Shown: piece by piece, positions 27,874-37,329 of the stretch
Position numbering within the stretch: the first letter of the stretch is position 1
How the letters are laid out: every line of letters begins with the position of its first letter
From: Novosphingobium cyanobacteriorum
GTDB taxonomy: Bacteria > Pseudomonadota > Alphaproteobacteria > Sphingomonadales > Sphingomonadaceae
NCBI RefSeq assembly: GCF_029436685.1
Contig: NZ_JAROCY010000005.1
Span: 240,785 to 304,784 of the forward strand
Direction: 5' to 3'
DNA length: 64,000 nt
Made by a program: the position numbers and the translations under genes
Notes under the pieces: model-generated
Databases searched by the model: none
Seen by the model: only the letters and a program-made list of their open reading frames with translations
Told to the model about the DNA's origin: nothing

Positions 27874-29856
27874 TTGCAAATCGATACTGCCGATCGACCC
27901 ATTGACGCCGAATCGACCTGGTTCGGCCATCCTGCCCAGCTCAAGCGCCTGTTTACCACCGAGATGTGGGAACGCTTCGGCTATTACGGCATGCGCGCGA
28001 TTCTCACGCTCTATCTCGCCAAGCATTTCCTCTTCAACGACACCACCAGCACCGGCATCTATGGCGGGTTTACCGCGCTGGTCTATCTCACGCCGCTGAT
28101 TGGCGGGCTGATCGCAGACCGATACCTTGGTTCGAAGCGATCGGTGAAGTTCGGCGCGATCATGATGGCGCTGGGCTATTTCATGCTCTGCTTCGGTGGC
28201 GAGGCAGCAAGGCCCTATGCCACCATCGAGGGCCAGCGTTATAAAGTGACCGTTGCCGAGGTGGCCGGCAAGGAAGTGCGTTCGCTCGACATGGGCGGAC
28301 AGCGGCTGGAGATCGTTGGCAACGAGGACAAGACGGTCTCGCTCAAGGCGCAAGACGGCAGCGAGGCGAAGCGCATCGCGGCGGGCGGGTTCCAGTCGGA
28401 TGGCGAGCGATCGCAGTTCCACATCGCCATCCTGCTGATCGGCCTGTCGCTGATCACGGTTGGCAACGGCTTCTTCAAGCCCAACATCTCGACCATCGTC
28501 GGCACGCTTTATGCCGAAGGGGACCGGCGGCGCGATGCCGGATTCACGATCTTCTACATGGGCATCAACCTCGGTTCGCTGATCTCGCAGTTCTTCTGCC
28601 CGATCTTGGCCGAATCGGTGGGCTGGTGGGCCGGGTTCGGGCTCGCGGCGATCGGCATGACGTTCTCGTGGGTGCTATTCCAGTTCGATGGCGGCCGGCT
28701 CGACGGCTATGGCGAGCGGCCGGCAGGCGCGGACCCGCGCAAGGACTGGCTGATCTATGCTGCGGCGCTGATCTGCGTGCCGCTGTTCTTCTTCCTGTTC
28801 ACCAACCTGATGGCCTACGTGGCGCCAGAGGCGGGGGAGGGGCTGGTCGGCTATTTCCTTGGCCTGCCGATCATGGGCAAGCTGATGTTCGGCACCTTCC
28901 TGCTGGCGGTGCCCGGCATCCTGATCTGGGCCTTCGTCTCGGGCAACCGGGTGGAATTCCAGATGATGGTCGCGGCGATGGTGCTGATCGTGTTCAACAC
29001 CGTGTTCTGGACCCTGTTCGAACAGGCGGGATCGTCGCTGACGCTGTTCGCCGAGCGCAACACGCAGCTGGAGATCGGCTGGACGCGGCCGCTGTTCGCG
29101 ATGTTCCGGGCGAGCCCTGCCAGCTACTACCTGTTCTTTGCGGTTGTGCTGGGCGTGCTTGGCTGGCTGCTGACATGGTTCTTCGGCAATGGCGAGAGCC
29201 CGGCGGCGCGGCGCAGGATGGGCCTGGCCTTTGGCGCGGTGATGCTCGCAGGGTTCGGCGGCATGGTCTATGCCCGCGCGCTCGGCTTTGGCAGCGAGCC
29301 AGTCTATGTGATGCCGGCAGGGCAGACGCAGATCTTCAACGCGCTGTTCATCGTCACGCTCGCCCCGCTGTTCAGCATGATGTGGAACGCCATGGCGCGG
29401 CGCGGGGTGGAACCGAGCATCCCGGTGAAGTTCGCGGTGGCGCTGATGGGCGTTGGCGGCGGGTTCCTGCTGCTGGTGTGGGGCGCGCAGTTCGCCGATG
29501 CGGAGTTCAAGGTGGGCCTGTTCTGGCTGGCCGGGCTCTACCTGATCCATTCGATGGCGGAACTGTGCATCTCGCCGGTGGGCCTGTCGATGATCACCAA
29601 GCTTTCGATGGCGCGGATCGTGGGGATGATGATGGGCGTGTGGTTCCTGTCCATCGCCGTGGCGCAGTATGTGGCCGGCATGGTGGCGCAGGTGGCCAGC
29701 GTGGAAACGGTGGGCGGGCAGGTGACCAACCTGAAGGTCAGCCTCGACACCTACGTCGGCGTGTTCACCACGATCGGCTGGGTCTCGGTGGGAATCGGCG
29801 TGGTGCTGCTGGCGCTGGCGATCCCGCTCAAGCGGTTGATGCACGGGGTGCAGTGA
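27874..29856 (+). CDS. POT-family proton-dependent oligopeptide transporter
   Basis: A 660-residue major-facilitator transporter of di- and tripeptides. The family signature is in TTEMWERFGYYGMRAILTLYL, with the ExxER-type motif, and FYMGINLGSLISQFFCP. Fourteen or so membrane segments are visible. A soluble insertion of about 75 residues after TM3 (about 115-190) is a feature of some proteobacterial members. TTG at 27874 is chosen because GGGAGGGG lies 8-9 bases before it and family members begin MQIDTADRPID; an in-frame TTG at 27844 lacks a Shine-Dalgarno. Confidence 0.92.
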   Translation: MQIDTADRPIDAESTWFGHPAQLKRLFTTEMWERFGYYGMRAILTLYLAKHFLFNDTTSTGIYGGFTALVYLTPLIGGLIADRYLGSKRSVKFGAIMMALGYFMLCFGGEAARPYATIEGQRYKVTVAEVAGKEVRSLDMGGQRLEIVGNEDKTVSLKAQDGSEAKRIAAGGFQSDGERSQFHIAILLIGLSLITVGNGFFKPNISTIVGTLYAEGDRRRDAGFTIFYMGINLGSLISQFFCPILAESVGWWAGFGLAAIGMTFSWVLFQFDGGRLDGYGERPAGADPRKDWLIYAAALICVPLFFFLFTNLMAYVAPEAGEGLVGYFLGLPIMGKLMFGTFLLAVPGILIWAFVSGNRVEFQMMVAAMVLIVFNTVFWTLFEQAGSSLTLFAERNTQLEIGWTRPLFAMFRASPASYYLFFAVVLGVLGWLLTWFFGNGESPAARRRMGLAFGAVMLAGFGGMVYARALGFGSEPVYVMPAGQTQIFNALFIVTLAPLFSMMWNAMARRGVEPSIPVKFAVALMGVGGGFLLLVWGAQFADAEFKVGLFWLAGLYLIHSMAELCISPVGLSMITKLSMARIVGMMMGVWFLSIAVAQYVAGMVAQVASVETVGGQVTNLKVSLDTYVGVFTTIGWVSVGIGVVLLALAIPLKRLMHGVQ

Positions 29857-29897
29857 GGGAAGGGCCCAGCAGGGCCTGTGGATAACCTTGCCTTCGA

Positions 29898-29924
29898 CTG
29901 CCGGTCGCCTCACGTGACCGGCAG
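29898..29924. terminator. hairpin downstream of the POT transporter gene
   Basis: A perfect 9-bp stem, CTGCCGGTC (29898-29906) and GACCGGCAG (29916-29924), 41 bp past the stop. There is no T-run, so it is a structural hairpin that may support termination. Confidence 0.4.
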
Positions 29925-30117
29925 TGCGGAACGCCGCAATTTGTGCTCCGATTACAAATGGATGACGAATTGTGGGCGAGGAGGCTGCTAACCTAAGTTT
30001 TTCGGAAATATATCATAAAATAGAGTAAATTGGTTATTTCCGTTGGTCGACTGAACTGGAAAACAGGGTGTAGCACTACCACGCGGAATGCGCGGTCGCA
30101 CGCATTCGTGGTGGTTA

Positions 30118-30840
30118 ATGCGCGATTGGGGGAGAGCGCACTTGGGTGCAGATTTCCTGATGCTGGTGGTGGCGCTGGCCGCATTTGTGGGCACGCATTT
30201 CCTGATGTCGCACCCGTGGCGAAAGCCGTTGGTTCGCAGCCTGGGGGAAAAGTCGTTCCAGGCGGTCTATTCCCTCGTCTCGATCGTGACGCTGGGCTTC
30301 ACGATCGTGGCGTTCCAGCGGAATGCCCCCGCGCCCATGCTGTGGAATGGCAAAGCGGTGGTGCCGTGGACGCTGGCCAGCGTGCTGACCTATATTGCTA
30401 CGGCGCTGTTCCTCGCTTCGCTGACCGGCAATCCGGCGCTGCCGGGCGCACGCATCGCCGGGCTTTCCGCGATCCTGCCCAAGGGCGTGTACCGCATCAC
30501 TCGCCATCCGATGATGTGGGCCTTCGCGCTGATATCGGTGGCGCATATCCTGGTGGCGCCGACGCCGCGAACGATCGCGCTGAGCGTGGCGGTGATCGTA
30601 CTGGCGCTGGGCGGATCGCACCTGCAGGACCGCAAGAAGGACAAGCTGCACGGGCGCGACTGGCGATCATGGCTGAAGCGCACGACGTTCTGGCCCGATG
30701 TGCGGCAGGCCGGAAAGCTGGGCTATTACTGGATCATCGCGCTGTTGCCTTGGCTGCTGGTGACGGCGGCGCACCTGGTGACGGCGCACGAATATGCCGG
30801 CATCTGGAAGCCGATCCACGAGATGCGGCACCCGGATTGA
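30118..30840 (+). CDS. NnrU-family membrane protein
   Basis: A 240-residue NnrU-domain protein with six or so transmembrane segments. The family-typical HPMMWAFALISVAHI follows LPKGVYRITR, an arrangement shared with isoprenylcysteine methyltransferase-like proteins. NnrU was named for nitrite/nitric-oxide loci, but many carriers are not denitrifiers, so the function is open. ATG 30118 is used because the first membrane segment follows; an in-frame ATG at 30088 would add ten polar residues. The upstream 200 bp is AT-rich and is the likely promoter. Confidence 0.85.
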   Translation: MRDWGRAHLGADFLMLVVALAAFVGTHFLMSHPWRKPLVRSLGEKSFQAVYSLVSIVTLGFTIVAFQRNAPAPMLWNGKAVVPWTLASVLTYIATALFLASLTGNPALPGARIAGLSAILPKGVYRITRHPMMWAFALISVAHILVAPTPRTIALSVAVIVLALGGSHLQDRKKDKLHGRDWRSWLKRTTFWPDVRQAGKLGYYWIIALLPWLLVTAAHLVTAHEYAGIWKPIHEMRHPD

Positions 30841-31316
30841 GGGTTGCGTCCATGTTTATCGGGCCGCCACTTTCACCCCCATCCAAGCTTCGCTAGACGG
30901 CTGCGCCGCCAAGCTCCGCTATCCTTCCCCCATCAAGGGGGAAGGGCAATTGTGTGAAGCTCCGTCTGGTGCTCTTTGGTCCAACAGCGCTCGGGGTAGT
31001 CATTTCGACCGCTTGCGCAAGGGGCGGCGAAGCTGCTTCTTGCATAATGGACGCTCTGCGTATTCAGCCAGCCTTATAGCTATGTGGAGCAAGCGCAGCC
31101 CACGAGGCCCCGCTCGCAAGTTTCGCGCTATGTTGAAGGCGCGTAGCCTGGACAGGTCGGCTGGAATCACAAGCCTGTAGCCGACGAACGCGAACGGAAG
31201 ACGATATGTAAGTGGCGCGAGCCTTAGCCCAAGCCTCTCGCAATGCCGCTTTCTGATGCCGATCCGGTCCCTTCGGTCGCGGATAACGCAGTTCGTCTCT
31301 TGATCGTTAGGACAGA
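30841..31316. other. gene-poor gap with hairpin and atypical base use
   Basis: 476 bp between nnrU and dxs (convergent). CTTCCCCC at about 30922-30929 and GGGGGAAG at about 30936-30943 form a hairpin with a short loop, resembling a dispersed repeat. The stretch 30950-31316 is lower in GC and carries one minus-strand open frame (listed separately). Otherwise nothing recognisable. Confidence 0.45.
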
Positions 31317-31320
31317 TCAC
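31000..31320 (-). CDS. doubtful 106-residue basic ORF coupled to dxs
   Basis: This frame starts with GTG overlapping the dxs stop (GTGA), the layout of a coupled downstream gene, and reads a very Arg-rich protein with [20 protein letters not shown]. It uses AGG and ATA codons that neighbouring genes avoid, and no family is recognised. It could be a young acquired gene or chance. The usual dxs follower, tlyA, is absent. Confidence 0.3.
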   Translation of the reverse strand: MICPNDQETNCVIRDRRDRIGIRKRHCERLGLRLAPLTYRLPFAFVGYRLVIPADLSRLRAFNIARNLRAGPRGLRLLHIAIRLAEYAERPLCKKQLRRPLRKRSK

Positions 31321-33239
31321 GCCCGTGCTTCCTGAACGCCGGCGCTGTTGTGGCGAAGGGCCTTGAGGACGGTGTCGACGATCTGCGGGGCGTTGAGGCC
31401 GGCGGTGTCGTATTGGCGGTCCGGGTTGTCGTGGTCCTGGAACACGTCGGGCAGGCGCATGGTGCGGATCTTGAGGCCGGCGTCGGTCAGGCCTTCGTCG
31501 CTGGCCATGGTCAGCACGTGGGCGCCGAGGCCGCCAATCGAGCCTTCCTCGATGGTGACGACGACATCGTGGGTGGCCATCAGGCGGCGGATCAGCTCTT
31601 CGTCCAGCGGCTTGGCGAAGCGCAGGTCGGCCACGGTGGTCGAAAGGCCCTTGGCATCAAGCGTGTCGGCCGCCTTGAGTGCTTCGGCCAGGCGGGTGCC
31701 GAGCGAGAGCAGCGCGACCTTGGTGCCTTCGCGCACGATCCGGCCCTTGCCGATCTCGAGCCGGAGCGGGACTTCGGGCAGGGCGACGCCCGTGCCGTTG
31801 CCGCGCGGATAGCGGAAGGCGATGGGGCCGCTGTCATGCAGCGCGGCGGTGTGCGTCATGTGCACCAGCTCGGCCTCGTCCGCAGCGGCCATGACGACCA
31901 TGTTGGGCAGGCTGGCAAGATAGGTGATGTCGAAGCTGCCGGCGTGGGTGGCGCCATCGGCACCGACCAGCCCGGCGCGGTCGATGGCGAAGCGCACGGG
32001 CAGGTTCTGGATCGCCACATCGTGCACCACTTGGTCATAGGCGCGCTGCAGGAAGGTGGAATAGATCGCGCAGAACGGCCGCATGCCCTGCGCAGCAAGG
32101 CCCGCGGCAAAGGTGACGGCGTGCTGTTCGGCAATGCCGACGTCGAAGGTGCGATCGGGGAACGTCTTCTGGAACTTGTCCAGCCCGGTGCCCGAAGGCA
32201 TGGCGGCGGTGATCGCGCAGATCGTGGAATCGCGCGTCGCCTCTGCCAGCAGGGCCTGCGCGAAGACGTTGGTGTAGCTGGGCGGCCCGCCCGCGCTCTT
32301 CACCTGCTCGCCGGTGATCACGTCGAACTTCTGCACGCCGTGGTACTTGTCGGCCGCCTTTTCGGCCGGGCCATAACCCTTGCCCTTCTGCGTGACGACG
32401 TGGACGAGGCACGGCCCTTCGGCGGCATCGCGCACGTTTTCCAGCACGGGGATCAGCTGGTCGAGGTTGTGGCCATCGATCGGGCCGACGTAGTAGAAGC
32501 CCAGTTCTTCGAACAGGGTGCCGCCCATGGCCATGCCGCGGGCGAAGGAATCGGTCTTCTTCGCCGCCTTGTGCAGCGGTTCGGGCAGGCGGCGGCTGAT
32601 GCGGCGGGCCAGATCGCGCAGTTCGAGGAACGGGCGCGAGGAGACGAGGCGGGCGAGATAGGCCGAAAGGCCGCCCACCGGCGGCGCGATCGACATGTCG
32701 TTGTCGTTGAGGATGACGACGAGGCGGTTGCCGGCACCGTGCGCATTGTTCATCGCCTCGTAGGCCATGCCCGCGCTCATCGCGCCATCACCGATCACGG
32801 CGATGGCCTTGCCCGGCTGGCCCGCGATCTTGTTGGCGATGGCGAAGCCGATGGCGGCCGAGATCGAGGTGCTGGAATGCGCGGTGCCGAAAGGATCGTA
32901 TTCGCTTTCGCTGCGCTTGGTGAAGCCGGACAGGCCCCCGCCCTGGCGCAGGGTGCGCATGCGGCTGCGACGGCCGGTAATGATCTTGTGCGGATAGGCC
33001 TGGTGGCCCACGTCCCAGATCAGGCGATCATCGGGTGTATTGAACACATAGTGGATCGCGGTGGTCAGTTCGACCACGCCAAGCCCCGAGCCGAGGTGCC
33101 CGCCCGTCTGCCCCACGGCGGAGATCATCTCCGTACGCAGTTCGTCGGAAAGCTGGCGCAGCTGCGCGGGCTGGAGCTTGCGGAGGTCGGCGGGTGTGTC
33201 GACCGTATCGAGGAGCGGTGTAGCCGAAGTGACGGACAT
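31317..33239 (-). CDS. dxs: 1-deoxy-D-xylulose-5-phosphate synthase
   Basis: A 640-residue TPP enzyme making DXP from pyruvate and glyceraldehyde-3-phosphate, the entry to the MEP isoprenoid pathway. The N-terminal TPP domain has [20 protein letters not shown], then [12 protein letters not shown] and [16 protein letters not shown] with the metal site further along at NDNDMSI. The pyrimidine-binding domain has [15 protein letters not shown], and the C-terminal transketolase domain has [14 protein letters not shown]. It is full length. It is divergent from the GNAT gene. Confidence 0.97.
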   Translation of the reverse strand: MSVTSATPLLDTVDTPADLRKLQPAQLRQLSDELRTEMISAVGQTGGHLGSGLGVVELTTAIHYVFNTPDDRLIWDVGHQAYPHKIITGRRSRMRTLRQGGGLSGFTKRSESEYDPFGTAHSSTSISAAIGFAIANKIAGQPGKAIAVIGDGAMSAGMAYEAMNNAHGAGNRLVVILNDNDMSIAPPVGGLSAYLARLVSSRPFLELRDLARRISRRLPEPLHKAAKKTDSFARGMAMGGTLFEELGFYYVGPIDGHNLDQLIPVLENVRDAAEGPCLVHVVTQKGKGYGPAEKAADKYHGVQKFDVITGEQVKSAGGPPSYTNVFAQALLAEATRDSTICAITAAMPSGTGLDKFQKTFPDRTFDVGIAEQHAVTFAAGLAAQGMRPFCAIYSTFLQRAYDQVVHDVAIQNLPVRFAIDRAGLVGADGATHAGSFDITYLASLPNMVVMAAADEAELVHMTHTAALHDSGPIAFRYPRGNGTGVALPEVPLRLEIGKGRIVREGTKVALLSLGTRLAEALKAADTLDAKGLSTTVADLRFAKPLDEELIRRLMATHDVVVTIEEGSIGGLGAHVLTMASDEGLTDAGLKIRTMRLPDVFQDHDNPDRQYDTAGLNAPQIVDTVLKALRHNSAGVQEARA

Positions 33240-33347
33240 GGGGTTGCCTTACACTCTTGGTGTCAGCCTGTCGAACCCCATAGACACATGCCTTGGCGGG
33301 CAAGAAAGGCGTTGCCAGTGCGTGGCCGGGATCGCCATGTGGCGGCG

Positions 33348-33881
33348 ATGATCGAGATGACCTTTCGCGCGGCTACCGAGGCGGACCTTGCGGTGCTGGA
33401 TGCGGTGATGGATGCCGCCATCGGCAAGCTTCAGGCCGGTTTCCTTTCGCCTGAACAGATCGAAGCGAGCCGCGCGGTGATGGGGCTGGACCGGCAACTG
33501 GTGGCGGACCGCACCTATTTCATGGCGATGATGGGCGAAGAGATCGCTGGTTGTGGCGGGTGGAGCCGGCGCGCGACGCTTTATGGCGGGGATCACAGCG
33601 TGGGCCTGCGCGAACCGCGCCTGCTCGATCCCGCAACAGAGGCCGCGCGGATCAGGGCGATGTACACCGTGCCGCATTTTGCGCGCAGGGGCGTGGGGCG
33701 GGCGCTTCTGGCGCATTGCGAGGCGCAGGCGCGGGCGGAGGGATTCACCGCAGTGGAGCTGATGGGGACGATGGCGGGGATCCCGCTTTACCAGGCAGCC
33801 GGGTATCGCGTGCTGGAAGAGATCGAGGACGATCGCGGCGGCGCGCCGGTGCCGCTCAAGCGAATGCGCAAGGAGTTGTAG
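33348..33881 (+). CDS. GNAT-family N-acetyltransferase
   Basis: A 177-residue GNAT acetyltransferase. It opens MIEMTFRAATEADLAVLDAVM. The acetyl-CoA motif A is RAMYTVPHFARRGVGRALLA (the R/Q-x-x-G-x-G/A signature as RRGVGRA), followed by motif B LMGTMAGIPLYQAAGYRVLE. The acceptor substrate cannot be told from sequence. The start at ATG 33348 agrees with the domain; a second ATG lies three codons later. It is convergent with the zur-like gene through two hairpins. Confidence 0.88.
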   Translation: MIEMTFRAATEADLAVLDAVMDAAIGKLQAGFLSPEQIEASRAVMGLDRQLVADRTYFMAMMGEEIAGCGGWSRRATLYGGDHSVGLREPRLLDPATEAARIRAMYTVPHFARRGVGRALLAHCEAQARAEGFTAVELMGTMAGIPLYQAAGYRVLEEIEDDRGGAPVPLKRMRKEL

Positions 33882-33885
33882 CTTG

Positions 33886-33927
33886 TTGTTTCAGCATAGC
33901 TGAAACAAGTTGCGGCACCGGTGCCGC
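33886..33927. terminator. two hairpins between convergent genes
   Basis: TTGTTTCAGC (33886-33895) pairs with GCTGAAACAA (33899-33908) over ATA, and the perfect 16-bp palindrome GCGGCACCGGTGCCGC follows at 33912-33927. There is no clear T-run. This is a likely shared end for the GNAT and Fur-family genes. Its TTGCGGCACCGG also begins the long arm of the hairpin at 499. Confidence 0.5.
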
Positions 33928-33947
33928 CTCCACGCAAGTGGCCCGAT

Positions 33948-34418
33948 TTACTCCTCGCCTTCGCCGCAGCGGCGGCACACGCCGCGCAGTTCCACCACGG
34001 GGCGCACTTCGGCGAAGCCCGCGTCCTGCGCGGCGGCGCGCAGCGCGCCGGTGAGGCGATCATCGTCGATGTGTGTGGCCGCCCCGCAGGTGTCGCAGAT
34101 CAGGAAGATGCAATCGTGGCGGCAGCCGGGATGGCTGTTGGCGAGATAGGCGTTGGCGCTTTCCACCCGGCGGGCGAGGTTGGTGCGCACGAAGAGATCG
34201 AGGATGCGATAGACGCTGTTGGCGGCCACGCGCTTGCCCCGACGGTTGCCCACGCTTTCGGCAATGTCATAGGCCGAAGCCGGCTTTTCGCAGTGGGCCA
34301 GCGCCTCGAACACGTCGGCGCGCATCTCCGTCCATTGCTCGCCTGCGTCGAGCAGCGCGCCGCGCGCTGCGAGAACCAGCTTTTCGCCCGCGAAATCGTG
34401 ATGATGGTGGCCGCCCAT
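33948..34418 (-). CDS. zur: Fur-family regulator, Zur-like
   Basis: A 156-residue Fur-superfamily repressor. It opens MGGHHHHDFAGEKLV, has the winged helix (about 25-90) with KPASAYDIAES and VAANSVYRILDLFV, and the dimerisation domain with two CxxC zinc-structural pairs, CDTC and CRRC. The His-rich N-terminus and CRHDCIFLICDTC are like Zur, the zinc-uptake repressor, rather than Fur or PerR. No zinc-transporter genes lie alongside, so target assignment is inference. The start at 34418 fits the family; msrA ends 20 bp upstream. Confidence 0.8.
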   Translation of the reverse strand: MGGHHHHDFAGEKLVLAARGALLDAGEQWTEMRADVFEALAHCEKPASAYDIAESVGNRRGKRVAANSVYRILDLFVRTNLARRVESANAYLANSHPGCRHDCIFLICDTCGAATHIDDDRLTGALRAAAQDAGFAEVRPVVELRGVCRRCGEGEE

Positions 34419-34438
34419 GCCTGCAAGATAGGCGCTAA

Positions 34439-35119
34439 TCAGTTCCGCGTGAAGGTGCTCTGCCAGAACTGCGGGTAAAGCCGCTTCAGCGCGGCAACCT
34501 TGGGCGCGTCCCAGCGCTTGATATAGCCGTGGTCCGGGTTCTTGAGCGCGAAGTCCTGATGGTAGTCCTCGGCCGGGAAGAAGCCCTTGTCGGGCTCGAC
34601 CGCGGTGACGATGGGGCGCTTCCACAGGTTGAGCACCTTGAGCTGGGCGAGATAGCCGGCAGTGACGCGGCGCTGTTCGGGTGAAAGGGGGACAATGGCA
34701 TTGCGATACTGCGTGCCAGTGTCGGGGCCCTGGCGGTTCAACTCGGTGGGGTCGCTCGCAACGCCGAAGAAAACCTGCAGCAGCTGGTCATAGCGGATCT
34801 TCGCCGGGTCATAGGTGATGCGCACGGCTTCGGCATGGCCGGTATCGCCCTCGCTCACCCGTTCGTAATGCGCGTCCTGGCGCGCGCCGCCTTCAAAGCC
34901 GGAAACGACGCTCTTCACGCCCTTAACATGGCTGAACACTGCCTCCATGCCCCAGAAGCAGCCGCCGGCGAAGACCGCTGTCTTGAGGCCGGGCGTCTCG
35001 TTCGCCTTTACCGCCGCTTCGGGTGCAGCGAGCACCGTCTCGGCCTGCGCCGGCATCTGGCAGGCAGAGAGAGCAAGCGCGGCAGAGAGGCCGGCCAGCG
35101 TGGTGCGGGTATGGATCAG
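34439..35119 (-). CDS. msrA: peptide-methionine (S)-S-oxide reductase, lipoprotein type
   Basis: MsrA reduces methionine-S-sulfoxide in proteins. The catalytic Cys lies in AVFAGGCFWGMEAVF, with the family blocks GFEGGARQDAHYERVSEGDT, GHAEAVRITYDP and FPAEDYHQDF. The sequence before it reads as a lipoprotein signal (LAGLSAALALSAC), so the enzyme would act in the envelope. No ATG, GTG or TTG precedes that signal in frame for a long way. A CTG at 35119 overlaps the stop of a 41-codon ORF (CTGA) and may be the start; the fallback ATG at 35056 would drop the signal peptide. Confidence 0.85.
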   Translation of the reverse strand: MIHTRTTLAGLSAALALSACQMPAQAETVLAAPEAAVKANETPGLKTAVFAGGCFWGMEAVFSHVKGVKSVVSGFEGGARQDAHYERVSEGDTGHAEAVRITYDPAKIRYDQLLQVFFGVASDPTELNRQGPDTGTQYRNAIVPLSPEQRRVTAGYLAQLKVLNLWKRPIVTAVEPDKGFFPAEDYHQDFALKNPDHGYIKRWDAPKVAALKRLYPQFWQSTFTRN

Positions 35120-35241
35120 GGCGCGGAAAACGCCACCGGCTGTGCGTGCAGCTTTGCGCCAACGCTGACGCCCATCGCTGCAGTGCCGATCAGAAAGCCG
35201 ATCGCCAGCGAGCGGTAGAAGTCCTTGCCGAAGAGTTTCAT
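35116..35241 (-). CDS. 41-residue single-span membrane peptide upstream of msrA
   Basis: Starts MKLFGKDFYRSLAIGFLIGT and ends VAFSAP, with one hydrophobic stretch (about 12-28). Codon composition matches real genes here. Its stop overlaps the probable CTG start of msrA, suggesting it is translated and drives msrA translation. No family is recognised. Confidence 0.6.
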   Translation of the reverse strand: MKLFGKDFYRSLAIGFLIGTAAMGVSVGAKLHAQPVAFSAP

Positions 35242-35468
35242 CAGTGCCGTCCGATTCGATTCCGTGGATCATGGGCTGGCTGTGCCATCCCATTGCTGGC
35301 CAGTCTGTGAACCACGCCACAGGTATGCCAACGGGCCGGATCGGAGTTTCCTTCGGGACCGACGCCGCGCCAGATGGTGCGGCTGCGGCAGGTTGCAAGA
35401 CAGCGCCGACGAATCGTGCTTCAGATGCGCCGTGCTGCGTTGCAGCATGCCAAAGTTCGAAAGCGCGG

Positions 35469-36248
35469 TCAGTCGCGCAGGGTGACCCAGATCGGTGCAT
35501 GGTCGCTCGCCTTTTCCCGCCCCCGGTAATCCTTGTCCACGCCCGCGGCGATCATCCGGTCCGCCAGTTCGGGCGAAAGCAGGGCATGGTCGATGCGGAA
35601 GCCGTGATCGCGCTGCCACGCTCCTGCCTGGTAATCCCAGAAGGTCCACACGCCGCCCTGCGGGTTGAGCAGGCCGATCGCGTCGGTCCAGCCATCATTG
35701 AGCAGGCGCTGGTATGCATCGCGCGATTCCGGCTGCATCAGCGCATCGGTTTCCATGGCGCGGACGCTGAAGGTATCGTGATCATGGGGGATCACGTTGT
35801 AGTCGCCGATCACCAGCGCCGGCAGTTCCTGCGCCGAAATCTCGGCCATGCGGGTGCGCAGGCGTTCCATCCAGCGCAGCTTGTAATCGAACTTCGGCCC
35901 CGGTTGCGGGTTGCCGTTGGGCAGGTAGATGCACACCACGCGCAGGCCAAAGACGTCGGCTTCGAGATAGCGGGCGTGTTCGTCTTCAGGATCGCCGGGC
36001 AGGCCGCGATGTGCCTCGACCGGCTGGACTCCGTCGGCCAGGATCGCCACGCCGTTGAAGCCCTTCTGCCCGTGCCAGATGGCGTGATAGCCGATCTTTT
36101 CGAACTCGGCGGCGGGGAAGCCTTCGTCCTGGGTCTTGATCTCCTGCAGGCAGGCGACGGAAGGTCGGGTTTCCTCAAGCCATTCGAGCAGGCGCGGCAG
36201 GCGTGCCTTGATGCCGTTGATGTTGAAGCTGGCGACTTTGATCGGCAT
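35469..36248 (-). CDS. xthA: exodeoxyribonuclease III
   Basis: A 259-residue AP endonuclease/3' exonuclease for base-excision repair. It opens MPIKVASFNINGIKARLPRL. The metal Glu is in CLQEIKTQDEGFPA, the catalytic Asp/Asn pair in VIGDYNVIPHD, and the C-terminal RIDHALLSPEL precedes SDHAPIWVTL with the catalytic His. It is full length. It lies downstream of erpA on the same strand with an 89-bp gap. Confidence 0.96.
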   Translation of the reverse strand: MPIKVASFNINGIKARLPRLLEWLEETRPSVACLQEIKTQDEGFPAAEFEKIGYHAIWHGQKGFNGVAILADGVQPVEAHRGLPGDPEDEHARYLEADVFGLRVVCIYLPNGNPQPGPKFDYKLRWMERLRTRMAEISAQELPALVIGDYNVIPHDHDTFSVRAMETDALMQPESRDAYQRLLNDGWTDAIGLLNPQGGVWTFWDYQAGAWQRDHGFRIDHALLSPELADRMIAAGVDKDYRGREKASDHAPIWVTLRD

Positions 36249-36337
36249 GTGTCAGGCAACCCTGCTGAAGCTGGATTGCGGGCCGGCGCCGGGCAGGCGG
36301 CACAACATGCTATCGGACAAGCCAGTCTGGTGGCCGC

Positions 36338-36670
36338 TCATACCGAGAAACTGGCGCCGCAGCCGCAGCCGGAAGCGGCCTGCGGGTTGGTGACGCGGAA
36401 GGCCGAACCGCCCAGCGATTCGACATATTCCACTACCGCGCCGGAAACGAGATCGAGGCTGACCGGATCGACCAGCAGCTTCACCCCGTCGGTTTCGGCA
36501 ATGCTGTCATCACCTTCCACCGCGTCGGCAAGGCCGAACTTGTACTGGAAGCCGCTGCAGCCGCCCCCTTCGACCGAAAGGCGCAGCATGGCAGGCTTGG
36601 CTTGCTTGGCCGCGATTGCGGCCACGCGTGCCGCGGCGGAGGGCGCGAGAGTAACGGAGGGTTCGCTCAT
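36338..36670 (-). CDS. erpA: A-type iron-sulfur cluster insertion protein
   Basis: A 110-residue HesB/IscA-family carrier. The three conserved cysteines appear in LSVEGGGCSGFQYKFG and the C-terminal GCGCGASFSV. It delivers Fe-S clusters to apoproteins, and orthologues in this lineage are called ErpA. The start at 36670 (MSEPSVTLA) fits the family; in-frame ATGs 2 and 12 codons upstream are less likely. It is followed by xthA. Confidence 0.9.
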   Translation of the reverse strand: MSEPSVTLAPSAAARVAAIAAKQAKPAMLRLSVEGGGCSGFQYKFGLADAVEGDDSIAETDGVKLLVDPVSLDLVSGAVVEYVESLGGSAFRVTNPQAASGCGCGASFSV

Positions 36671-36729
36671 ACCCATACAGATAGGCTGCGCGACCTCGCC
36701 GCTCAAGGGCCGAAGGGTGACGACGCGGC

Positions 36730-37161
36730 TTAGGCCGTCTGGATATAGGCGCGCATGGCCTCGGCCTCGGCCTCGATCCGGTCGATACGGTGCTTCACCA
36801 GATCGCCGATCGAGACAAAGCCGACCATGCGGCCGCCATCCACCACCGGCAGGTGGCGGAACCGCCGCTTCGTCATCAGCGCCAGCGCTTCAAGCACACT
36901 TGTCTGCGGAGTGACGGTGAAGGCAGGTGCGGTCATCACATCGCGCACCTTCATGTGGAGCGCGGCGGCACCGTGGGCCTGCAGGCAATACAGCACGTCG
37001 CGTTCCGAAAAGATTCCGGCGACGGCGGCATCGCCATCTTCCACCGGCAGCGCACCGATGCGCTTCTTCGCCAGCACTTCCACGGCTTCGGCCACAGTCT
37101 GGTCGGCATGGCAGCGCCATACATCGCCCGAACGTCCGGCGATCACGTTGCCAATCGTCAT
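36730..37161 (-). CDS. CBS-domain pair protein
   Basis: A 143-residue protein built of two CBS domains (about 8-60 and 73-130), a unit that senses adenosyl ligands. Motifs are VLAKKRIGALPVEDGDAAVA with FSERDVL, and ALMTKRRFRHLPVVDGGRM with FVSIGDLVKHRI. No effector domain is attached. The ATG at 37161 directly precedes the first domain. Its regulatory target is unknown. Confidence 0.88.
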   Translation of the reverse strand: MTIGNVIAGRSGDVWRCHADQTVAEAVEVLAKKRIGALPVEDGDAAVAGIFSERDVLYCLQAHGAAALHMKVRDVMTAPAFTVTPQTSVLEALALMTKRRFRHLPVVDGGRMVGFVSIGDLVKHRIDRIEAEAEAMRAYIQTA

Positions 37162-37329
37162 GGCATCCTCCTTTTCCCCTGCGGACGGCTTTCGCAGCCG
37201 ATCTCGAAAAGGGATCATGCCACCATCGCGCACGTTCTCAAAGGGCCGCAATCGCGTATGCGGCCTCCTTTCGGCCGGCTTTGCCAAAAGAATTGCCACT
37301 GCGCCGCATCCCGCGCATGGAGACTTCCG

